Shown here: piece after piece, positions 1 to 4,799 of the stretch
Numbering within the stretch: position 1 is the first letter of the stretch
Layout of the letters: each line of letters begins with the position of its first letter
Source of the DNA: Candidatus Moranbacteria bacterium CG_4_9_14_3_um_filter_42_9
Lineage (GTDB): Bacteria > Patescibacteriota > Minisyncoccia > Moranbacterales > UBA2206
Direction of reading: 5' to 3'
Length of the DNA stretch: 7,119 nt
Assembly: GCA_002790635.1 (NCBI GenBank)
Contig: PFVN01000060.1
Location: forward strand, 1-7,119
The notes under the pieces: generated by a model
Seen by the model: the letters and a program-made list of their open reading frames with translations, nothing else
The model's database searches: none
What the model was told of the DNA's origin: nothing
Translations under genes and position numbers: made by a program

Positions 1-14
1 AGATAAATTCGATC

Positions 15-43
15 GTTGTTGCTTCGGCAACAATAATTTTTTT
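15..43 (+). terminator. Rho-independent terminator of a gene upstream of the window
   Basis: A perfect 7-bp stem (TTGTTGC at 16-22, GCAACAA at 27-33) closes on a very stable C-UUCG-G tetraloop. A G-U pair (15/34) can extend it, and a run of seven T follows at 37-43. This is a classical intrinsic terminator on the + strand. It implies that a + strand gene ends just left of the window and isolates greA from it. Confidence 0.85.
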
Positions 44-68
44 AATTTAATAAATTGACACAAGTATC

Positions 69-524
69 ATGGGAAAGTTTATAACGCAGGAAGGACTGAA
101 GAAAATAAAAGAAGAGATGGAGCAGAGAAAAACGACGCTGCGCCAAAAAATCGCTAATGCGATAAAGGAAGCCAAGGAGCAGGGCGATTTAAGCGAGAAC
201 GCTGAATATAGCGAAGCTAAGAGCCAGCAAGCGGAAAATGAAGCCAGGATTGTGGAATTGGAAGTGTTGCTCAAGGAATCAACCGTAGTTTCTTTTGACA
301 AGGATTCTAATGTCGTGCAGATGGGCTCCCGAGTCAAGGTCAAGTATGACGGCAGCGAGATGGAATTTCAGATCGTCGGTTCTAATGAAGCCAAACCGAG
401 TGATATGAAAATTTCCAATGAATCTCCGATGGGCAAAGGATTTATGGGCCGGCAGAAGGGTGATGAAGTGGAAATTGAAATTCCATTGGGCAAAGTTAAA
501 TATAAAATAATTGAAGTGAAATAA
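69..524 (+). CDS. greA: Transcription elongation factor GreA
   Basis: GreA binds in the RNA polymerase secondary channel and stimulates cleavage of backtracked nascent RNA, rescuing stalled complexes. The 151 residues match the usual family length. Residues 1-75 form the antiparallel coiled coil, whose tip carries the signature G-D-L-S-E-N-A-E-Y (39-47). D40 and E43 are the acidic residues that help coordinate the catalytic metal. Residues 83-151 are the FKBP-like C-terminal domain, with the S-P-M-G-K-G-F-M-G-R stretch (119-128) and the terminal beta strands. The ATG at 69 gives the canonical N-terminus (F-I-T-Q-E-G-L). No Shine-Dalgarno precedes it, and only 25 nt separate it from the upstream terminator, so its promoter is not obvious. 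It is followed by its own terminator and so is probably monocistronic. Confidence 0.96.
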   Translation: MGKFITQEGLKKIKEEMEQRKTTLRQKIANAIKEAKEQGDLSENAEYSEAKSQQAENEARIVELEVLLKESTVVSFDKDSNVVQMGSRVKVKYDGSEMEFQIVGSNEAKPSDMKISNESPMGKGFMGRQKGDEVEIEIPLGKVKYKIIEVK

Positions 525-531
525 TTTTCAG

Positions 532-564
532 AACACTTTCCGTCGGAGCGGAGGGTGTTTTTTT
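532..564 (+). terminator. Rho-independent terminator of greA
   Basis: The left arm (532-542) pairs along all 11 positions with the right arm (549-559), two of them G-U. The loop is 6 nt (543-548), and a run of seven T (558-564) begins at the base of the stem. It lies 7 nt after the greA stop codon. Confidence 0.88.
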
Positions 565-568
565 ACAT

Positions 569-604
569 CCGCAGAGCAAGTTGCGGGCTGAGCCGAAAGG
601 CTTG
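569..604 (+). other. Two adjacent small hairpins in the greA-arginine decarboxylase gap
   Basis: Hairpin 1 pairs CCGCA (569-573) with TGCGG (582-586) around an 8-nt loop. Hairpin 2 pairs AGCC (591-594) with GGCT (599-602) around a GAAA (GNRA-type) tetraloop, and two wobble pairs extend it to 589/604. They lie just after the greA terminator but before the predicted next promoter. They would therefore be in RNA only through read-through or from an unrecognised promoter. No known RNA family was recognised. They may be a fragment of a structured RNA, a protein-binding site or chance. Confidence 0.4.
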
Positions 605-612
605 AAAAAGCA

Positions 613-640
613 TTGTAAAAATTTTGATAAGTGTTATATT
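613..640 (+). promoter_or_regulatory. Putative sigma70 promoter for the arginine decarboxylase
   Basis: The -35 is TTGTAA (613-618) and the -10 is TATATT (635-640), with a 16-nt spacer. Transcription would start near 647. That gives an unusually long leader of about 138 nt before the ATG at 785, while most genes here have little or no leader. Confidence 0.5.
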
Positions 641-654
641 TATAAACATCAGCA

Positions 655-716
655 CCGTTAGAAATTTTAATATTTACAGTTGCGAAAGATTCTAAGGAAG
701 AAAAAATTTCTGGCGG
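655..716 (+). promoter_or_regulatory. Long stem in the 5' leader of the arginine decarboxylase
   Basis: Positions 655-668 (CCGTTAGAAATTTT) pair with 703-716 (AAAATTTCTGGCGG) in an uninterrupted 14-bp stem with two G-U pairs. It encloses a 34-nt, purine-rich loop (669-702). The stem would start about 8 nt after the predicted transcription start. No U-tract follows it directly, so it is not a plain terminator, although eight T occur at 740-747 further down. It may be a regulatory leader of unknown type. It matches no riboswitch that I recognise. Confidence 0.45.
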
Positions 717-784
717 GTAGTTCTAATGAGGCGAGTTAATTTTTTTTAAATTCCATTTTGCAAGGCGGAATGGAGCAAATTAAA

Positions 785-1333
785 ATGGTTCCAAGATATG
801 TTTTTTTTACCAAAGGGGTCGGTCGAGACAAAGAAAAACTAGCTTCCTTTGAATTGGCACTCCGCGACGCGGGAATTGAAAAGTTCAACTTGGTGACGGT
901 TTCCAGCATTTTTCCGCCGGACTGCAAAATAATCTCGCGGGAGAAGGGTCTCAAGATGCTAAAACCCGGGCAGATCACTTTTTGCGTTCTGGCGAGAATT
1001 GAAACCAATGAACCCAATCGTTTGGCGGGAGCGGCCATCGGTCTGGCAGTTCCGACCAATAAAAAGAAAATGTATGGCTATTTATCGGAACATCATAGTT
1101 TCGGAGAAATAGAAAAAACAGTTTCGGATTATGCCGAAGATCTGGCGGCCACCATGCTGGCAACTACCCTGGACATTGAATTTGATTCAGAAGAGGCCTG
1201 GAATTCCAGGGAACAGGTGTATAAGGCTTCCGGTAAAATATTTAAAACAAAATCAATCGCGCAAACCGCTCAAGGCAATAAAAATGGAAAATGGACGACC
1301 GTTTTGGCCTCGGCAGTTTTTATCTTAGAGTAA
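785..1333 (+). CDS. pdaD: Pyruvoyl-dependent arginine decarboxylase (PvlArgDC)
   Basis: The enzyme decarboxylates arginine to agmatine and CO2 in the cytoplasm, a route to polyamines or a proton-consuming reaction. It is made as a proenzyme that cuts itself between two serines, leaving a pyruvoyl cofactor on the new N-terminus of the larger chain. The site is visible as V-S-S-I-F-P-P, with S40-S41 as the likely scissile pair. Other family features are N36, the G-V-G-R motif near the start, N-E-P-N-R (75-79), the [10 protein letters not shown] strand (81-90), the S-E-H-H-S-F-G-E stretch (101-108) holding the probable catalytic E102, and the C-terminal [10 protein letters not shown] strand. The ATG at 785 is chosen because M-V-P-R fits the family N-terminus and a GGAG (772-775) lies 9 nt upstream. 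In-frame TTG 758 and ATG 770 would add 9 or 5 residues. The product is 182 aa. It is flanked by its own promoter and terminator. No other polyamine gene is in the window. Confidence 0.93.
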   Translation: MVPRYVFFTKGVGRDKEKLASFELALRDAGIEKFNLVTVSSIFPPDCKIISREKGLKMLKPGQITFCVLARIETNEPNRLAGAAIGLAVPTNKKKMYGYLSEHHSFGEIEKTVSDYAEDLAATMLATTLDIEFDSEEAWNSREQVYKASGKIFKTKSIAQTAQGNKNGKWTTVLASAVFILE

Positions 1334-1354
1334 GCGCCACTTTTTGATTTATGG

Positions 1355-1383
1355 AGCTCTCCGCTGTGACGGGGAGTTTTTTT
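1355..1383 (+). terminator. Rho-independent terminator of the arginine decarboxylase
   Basis: CTCTCCG (1357-1363) pairs with CGGGGAG (1370-1376) around a 6-nt loop, with one G-U. The pairs 1356/1377 and 1355/1378 can lengthen the stem. Seven T follow at 1377-1383. It lies about 20 nt after the stop codon. Confidence 0.87.
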
Positions 1384-1386
1384 ATG

Positions 1387-1415
1387 TTGATTTTTTACCG
1401 GAATAAAGGTAGAAT
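1387..1415 (+). promoter_or_regulatory. Putative sigma70 promoter for lysS
   Basis: The -35 is TTGATT (1387-1392) and the -10 is TAGAAT (1410-1415), with an optimal 17-nt spacer. It starts 3 nt after the preceding U-tract. The expected transcription start near 1422 would leave only about 5 nt before the first in-frame ATG (1427), but about 35 nt before the ATG at 1457. Confidence 0.6.
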
Positions 1416-1456
1416 TTAATCATAAAATGCGTGCTAAACAGCAAATATTTACCAAT

Positions 1457-2905
1457 ATGCGCGAAGACATTCTGAAGATTAAATTAGAAAAACTGGAAAA
1501 AATAAAAAATTCCGGTATGGAAGCGTATCCGGAAAAAACCAAGCGAAATTTTGTTAATGGTGAAGCTCTGAAAAAATTCGAAGATCTTCTGGATGAAGAG
1601 ATTTTTTTGGCCGGACGGGTGAAGTCGTTGCGGCCAATGGGCGGTTCAGCCTTTGCTCATATCGAAGATGAATCCGGAAAAATTCAACTCTTCTTGAATA
1701 AAAAAAATGTGGTTGAGAATAAATATAAATTATTTATTGAGAACGTGGAAATAGGGGATTTTGTGGAAGTTTTCGGGAAACTTTTCAAAACCAAAAAAGA
1801 AGAAAAAACATTGGAAGTCAAAGACTGGACAATGCTCAGCAAAAATGTCCGGCCGATTCCGACAGAATATTATGGGCTCAAGGACACAGAAGAACTTTTG
1901 CGTCGGCGCTATCTGGATTTGATGATGAACGGCGAAGCGCGGGACATTTTTCAGAAAAAGAATATTTTTTGGCAGACAGTTCGAAATTTTTTGGTCAAAG
2001 GCGGATTTTTGGAAGTGCAAACTCCGATTCTGGAAAACATTCCCGGCGGGGCGGACGCGGAACCTTTCATAACGCACCATAACGCGCTCGGACGGGATTT
2101 TTATCTGCGTATTTCGCTGGAGTTGGCGCTCAAAAGGCTTTTGGTCGGCGGGTATGAAAAAGTTTTTGAAATTGGGAGAGTGTTTAGAAACGAAGGCATT
2201 GATCGGGAACATTTGCAGGAATATGACAGCCTGGAATTTTATTGGGCCTATGCCGATATGGACAAAGGGATGAGGCTGGTGGAAAAATTGTTCAAGGAAA
2301 TCGTGCAGAAAATTACTGGCGGATATGAAACCGAATACGAAGGACAAAAAATCGGCTGGGATAAAAAATTTCCTCAGGTTGATTATTTTGCGGAATTTAA
2401 AAAAGAAACCGGACTTGATCTATCGACTGATGTGTCCGTTGGGGATTTGCGCGCAAAGGCCGATGAGCTGGGAATAAAATACGAAAAAGGCTATAGCAAG
2501 GGCCGGATGATCGACACGCTTTACAAAAAAACCGTCCGGCAAAAACTGATCCAACCCTGTTTTTTGGTCGGTCATCCGATCGAAGTTTCACCACTGGCCA
2601 AGCGTGATCCTAGAAATCCGGCGAAGGTTTTGCGGTTCCAGGTAATTGCGGGAAAAAGCGAACTGGGCAACGGCTTTTCCGAACTCAACGATCCATTGGA
2701 TCAAAGAAATCGTTTTGCGGAACAGATGAAACTGCGGGCGGCCGGTGATAAAGAAGCTCAGATGATGGATGAAGATTTTGTGGAAGCGCTGGAATATGGT
2801 ATGCCGCCAGCCTGCGGATTTGGTCTCAGCGAGCGGTTTTTCGCTTTCATTCTCAATAAATCCGTGCGTGAAACCGTCATCTTTCCGCCGATGAAAAGCA
2901 AATAA
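1457..2905 (+). CDS. lysS: Lysyl-tRNA synthetase, class II
   Basis: LysRS charges tRNA-Lys with lysine using ATP. From ATG 1457 the product is 482 aa. Residues 48-130 are the OB-fold anticodon-binding domain, and the class II core follows from about 135. Visible landmarks are R-R-R-Y-L-D-L, the G-G-A-D-A-E-P-F-I-T-H-H-N segment and motif 2 R-V-F-R-N-E-G, with R244 and E246. The lysine-pocket residues E260 and Y262 are kept, as is the E-L-G-N-G-F-S-E-L-N-D block (E402, N405, F407, E409). Motif 3 ends in R460. It is divergent: the usual H-N-P-E-F of the motif 2 loop reads H-L-Q-E-Y, the usual Y-P-x-E-V-S-P-L reads H-P-I-E-V-S-P-L, and motif 3 reads G-F-G-L-S-E-R instead of G-I-G-I-D-R. An in-frame ATG at 1427 would add 10 residues but leaves almost no leader, and the family usually begins about 25 residues before the A-Y-P motif, as it does from 1457. 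Start choice is about 60:40. No Shine-Dalgarno is seen at either. It leads an operon with the next gene. Confidence 0.95.
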   Translation: MREDILKIKLEKLEKIKNSGMEAYPEKTKRNFVNGEALKKFEDLLDEEIFLAGRVKSLRPMGGSAFAHIEDESGKIQLFLNKKNVVENKYKLFIENVEIGDFVEVFGKLFKTKKEEKTLEVKDWTMLSKNVRPIPTEYYGLKDTEELLRRRYLDLMMNGEARDIFQKKNIFWQTVRNFLVKGGFLEVQTPILENIPGGADAEPFITHHNALGRDFYLRISLELALKRLLVGGYEKVFEIGRVFRNEGIDREHLQEYDSLEFYWAYADMDKGMRLVEKLFKEIVQKITGGYETEYEGQKIGWDKKFPQVDYFAEFKKETGLDLSTDVSVGDLRAKADELGIKYEKGYSKGRMIDTLYKKTVRQKLIQPCFLVGHPIEVSPLAKRDPRNPAKVLRFQVIAGKSELGNGFSELNDPLDQRNRFAEQMKLRAAGDKEAQMMDEDFVEALEYGMPPACGFGLSERFFAFILNKSVRETVIFPPMKSK

Positions 2906-2912
2906 ACTGTTG

Positions 2913-3242
2913 ATGAATAAATCAATTTTAAAACTAAAGAAAAATCCGACTCTGAAAGATTTTCAGAAATATGTCGCGAAAATGATTAAGAAGCGCGGAT
3001 TTGATAAAGAAACGGTTCCCGAAGTTTTTATGTTGTTTATTGAAGAATGCGGGGAATTGGCTAAAGCGGCGAGAAAAACCCAAAAAATAAAGTCTGACAA
3101 AAATTCAGAAGAATTCCATTTGACTCATGAAGCGGCCGATGTTTTTACTTATCTTCTAGACATCTGTAATTATTTCAGTATCGATTTGGAGAAGGCTTTT
3201 CGAGAAAAAGAAGAATTAAATAAAAAAAGAAATTGGAAATAG
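2913..3242 (+). CDS. MazG-like nucleotide pyrophosphohydrolase
   Basis: This is a 109-aa single-domain all-alpha NTP pyrophosphohydrolase. Members cut (d)NTPs or modified nucleotides to the monophosphate and pyrophosphate, often as house-cleaning enzymes. The metal-binding signature is present as E44-E45-C-G-E48 on one helix and E73-A-A-D76 on the next. The C-terminal E-L-N-K-K-R-N-W resembles the K-x-x-x-N-x-x-R-x-W end of MazG and dCTPase-type proteins. It starts 7 nt after the lysS stop, so it is almost certainly cotranscribed. A TTG at 2910 directly precedes the ATG in frame, and ATG 2913 is preferred. No Shine-Dalgarno is present, so translation may be leaderless-type or coupled to lysS. 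The exact substrate cannot be told from sequence. The fold assignment is firm, the subfamily is not. Confidence 0.85.
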   Translation: MNKSILKLKKNPTLKDFQKYVAKMIKKRGFDKETVPEVFMLFIEECGELAKAARKTQKIKSDKNSEEFHLTHEAADVFTYLLDICNYFSIDLEKAFREKEELNKKRNWK

Positions 3243-3286
3243 TTTTTATTTATGAATAAAGAATTTTTTGATCGTTAAATTGCCAT

Positions 3287-3424
3287 GTGCCGAAAATTAT
3301 ACAAAAAAACCAGGGTTGCAACTGGGGGAAATGTGCCGATTGCGGAGTTGTGCCATTGCTCTATAAATTACATAAGAGGAAGCTGATTGAGGATAAAAAA
3401 GAGGTGAAAAAGTTAAAAGAATAA
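3287..3424 (+). CDS. Three-cysteine mini-protein (45 aa), possible zinc binder
   Basis: Frame 3287-3424 encodes 45 residues from a GTG start. The upstream in-frame stop (TGA) lies about 6 codons before, and no ATG or TTG is in frame. The product has a short N-terminus (M-P-K-I-I-Q-K-N-Q-G), a compact motif C11-N-W-G-K-C16-A-D-C19-G, a hydrophobic P-L-L-Y-K-L-H segment (23-29) and a lysine/glutamate-rich tail. C11, C16, C19 and H29 could form a metal site. The mix of Cys, Trp, Gly and amphipathic residues looks like a real small protein, not translated spacer. It fills most of the gap between the MazG-like and HD genes, with 44 nt before it and 29 nt after. I do not recognise a named family. 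Doubts are the GTG start and lack of a Shine-Dalgarno. It might also be the remnant of a longer gene. Confidence 0.6.
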   Translation: MPKIIQKNQGCNWGKCADCGVVPLLYKLHKRKLIEDKKEVKKLKE

Positions 3425-3453
3425 AATTCTAAAATAATTTGCTCTATGTACGT

Positions 3454-4044
3454 ATGGTAAACGCGAAAATAAAACAGCTGGAAAAGGCGATTAAAAATAT
3501 TCATTACAATCCGCCGAAAACCGGAATTAACGCCGATCCGAAACGCAGGGAATTTTTGAAAAATTTTTGGGATTATCATGTTATGACTGTAGCGGAAGCC
3601 AGCCAAAAAATGGCGGTTAAATATGGTGGCGACAAAGATATTATTTACATTGGAGCGATCATGCATGATATTGGCCTTGTCTATTCGAAGCAAAAGCATG
3701 ATTTAGTGGGAGCTGTAAAAGCGTATAATTTACTGGTAAAAAAAGGATTTGGCAAGAAAATGGCCAGAGCCGCCAGCAACATCGCGCTTTGTCATCGGTG
3801 CAAAGAAGAATTTCCTAAAACCGTCGAGGAAAAAATTGTCGCTTCGGCTGATGCCATTGCCCATTTCTCGCCGGCCTACTATCTGGGCCTGGCGGTCATC
3901 GCCAATGAAGACTACAAGGATTTGGCCAAGAATAATCTAAAAAAACTGATAAAGGATTATAATAATAAGATATTTTTCGAAGCAGAAAAGAAAAAGTTCA
4001 AAAAGGTTGTCAAAGCATTTAAAAAGATATTTCGGGAAAAATAG
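3454..4044 (+). CDS. HD-domain metal-dependent phosphohydrolase-like protein
   Basis: The 196-aa product carries an HD-superfamily pattern: H42 (D-Y-H-V-M), the H71-D72 doublet in A-I-M-H-D-I-G, H82 (K-H-D), H114 (A-L-C-H-R) and D133 (S-A-D-A-I-A-H). In HD proteins these residues bind one or two metals and hydrolyse phosphate esters such as nucleotides or cyclic nucleotides. The layout resembles the small stand-alone YedJ-like HD hydrolases. The substrate is unknown. The C-terminal ~40 residues are a lysine-rich helix. ATG 3454 is preferred, and an in-frame TTG at 3439 would add five residues. No Shine-Dalgarno is seen. It ends 3 nt before the TRIC-like gene, so the two are probably cotranscribed, perhaps with the upstream mini-protein. 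Confidence 0.85.
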   Translation: MVNAKIKQLEKAIKNIHYNPPKTGINADPKRREFLKNFWDYHVMTVAEASQKMAVKYGGDKDIIYIGAIMHDIGLVYSKQKHDLVGAVKAYNLLVKKGFGKKMARAASNIALCHRCKEEFPKTVEEKIVASADAIAHFSPAYYLGLAVIANEDYKDLAKNNLKKLIKDYNNKIFFEAEKKKFKKVVKAFKKIFREK

Positions 4045-4047
4045 AGT

Positions 4048-4689
4048 ATGTATTTTCTTGATTTGATCGGCACTTTTGCTTTCGCAGTCGCGGGAGCATT
4101 CCAGGCGCGGGAAAAAAATCTCAATATTTTTGCGGTGACGCTTATGGGGATCGTGACGGCAGTGGGCGGCGGAACCTTCCGTGATCTGGTCATCGGCCGC
4201 ACCCCGCTTTTTTATCTGGAAGACCAGAATTATCTTTTGCTTTCCATCCTTGGCGGTGTGGCGACTTATTTCATCCCGCATTTTTTTAAACGGGGTTTTT
4301 CTTTTTTCCGTTTTTTGGATTCACTGGGGTTGGCTGCCTTCGCGATCATCGGAATTTCCGTGACCACGAGTCATCTTTTTCAGGGCAATCCACATGGGAT
4401 AATCGCGCTTATAGTCTCAGTCATCATGGGGACGATCACCGGTGTGGGCGGTGGCATTATCCGCAATGCACTTATGGGCAATCTTCCCTCCGTTTTTAAT
4501 CAAGAATCAACTTATATCCCGGCGTCTTTTCTGGGTTCGCTGGTCTTCTATGTGTTGATGTTTTTGGATGTCAACATGGCTATTTTTGTCTCGATGGTGG
4601 CGACTCTTTCTGTTCGCGAAATTGTCGCTCCGCATGGAATTTATAAAAAAGTTTTCAAAAAAGAAGCACGCCTTGACCTTTCTTATTAG
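4048..4689 (+). CDS. TRIC/UPF0126 (YicG-like) membrane protein, putative cation channel
   Basis: This is a 213-aa inner-membrane protein with about seven hydrophobic segments. The family is a duplicated three-helix unit plus a last helix. Prokaryotic TRIC members form trimeric K+-permeable channels, but many bacterial members have no tested function. Both copies of the signature are visible: T-A-V-G-G-G-T-F-R45-D46 in repeat 1 and T-G-V-G-G-G-I-I-R139-N140 in repeat 2. The conserved D-S-L-G-L-A-A-F-A-I-I-G motif opens repeat 2. N140 stands where an Asp is usual, so the two halves are not equivalent. Length is normal. ATG 4048 lies 3 nt after the HD gene stop, with no strong Shine-Dalgarno. 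The pairing with an HD hydrolase is suggestive but not a known partnership. Confidence 0.9.
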   Translation: MYFLDLIGTFAFAVAGAFQAREKNLNIFAVTLMGIVTAVGGGTFRDLVIGRTPLFYLEDQNYLLLSILGGVATYFIPHFFKRGFSFFRFLDSLGLAAFAIIGISVTTSHLFQGNPHGIIALIVSVIMGTITGVGGGIIRNALMGNLPSVFNQESTYIPASFLGSLVFYVLMFLDVNMAIFVSMVATLSVREIVAPHGIYKKVFKKEARLDLSY

Positions 4690-4692
4690 TGG

Positions 4693-4721
4693 TTGATAAA
4701 AAGCTTGTAAATTGGTAAAAT
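4693..4721 (+). promoter_or_regulatory. Putative sigma70 promoter for serS
   Basis: The -35 is TTGATA (4693-4698) and the -10 is TAAAAT (4716-4721), with a 17-nt spacer and 5 of 6 matches in the -10. It begins right after the TRIC-like gene stop. The predicted start near 4728 gives a leader of about 72 nt that opens with the hairpin at 4731-4761. Confidence 0.7.
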
Positions 4722-4730
4722 TAAACCGTG

Positions 4731-4761
4731 CTCCGTAGTGAAACTTCGATCACTACCGGAG
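4731..4761 (+). promoter_or_regulatory. Hairpin in the serS 5' leader that occludes a GGAG
   Basis: CTCCGTAGTGA (4731-4741) pairs with TCACTACCGGAG (4750-4761) as an 11-bp stem with one bulged C (4757) and the 8-nt loop AACTTCGA. It has no following U-tract, so it is not a terminator. The strand CTCC covers the only strong Shine-Dalgarno-like sequence of the leader (GGAGG, 4758-4762), but that lies 37 nt before the serS ATG. It is too short for a T-box. It may be a regulatory or stabilising 5' structure. Confidence 0.6.
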
Positions 4762-4799
4762 GCAATTTGAAATAAAAAATCTAAGTTCTACTACTGGGT

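Noticed and set aside
55..85. TTGACA (55-60) with TATAAC (80-85) as a greA promoter
   Set aside because: The -35 is perfect, but the spacer is 19 nt and the -10 lies inside greA. The transcript would begin near 92 and lose the conserved GreA N-terminus. It could only serve an internal transcript.
758..784. Upstream TTG or ATG starts for the arginine decarboxylase
   Set aside because: They add residues not expected before the M-V-P-R family start. The AAGGCGG (762-768) is too close to ATG 770 and too far from 785 to decide in their favour.
1730..2347. Minus-strand open frame (205 codons) opposite lysS
   Set aside because: It is an antisense shadow of the conserved LysRS core, with no recognisable motif and no promoter or start signal of its own.
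3285..3392. Alternative frame from ATG 3285 in the MazG-HD gap
   Set aside because: It gives a 35-residue frame overlapping the three-cysteine mini-protein, with a less structured composition. The GTG frame at 3287 has the more protein-like motif pattern.
4728..4799. T-box riboswitch controlling serS
   Set aside because: The leader is only about 72 nt, with a single hairpin, no terminator/antiterminator pair and no T-box consensus. T-box leaders are far longer.
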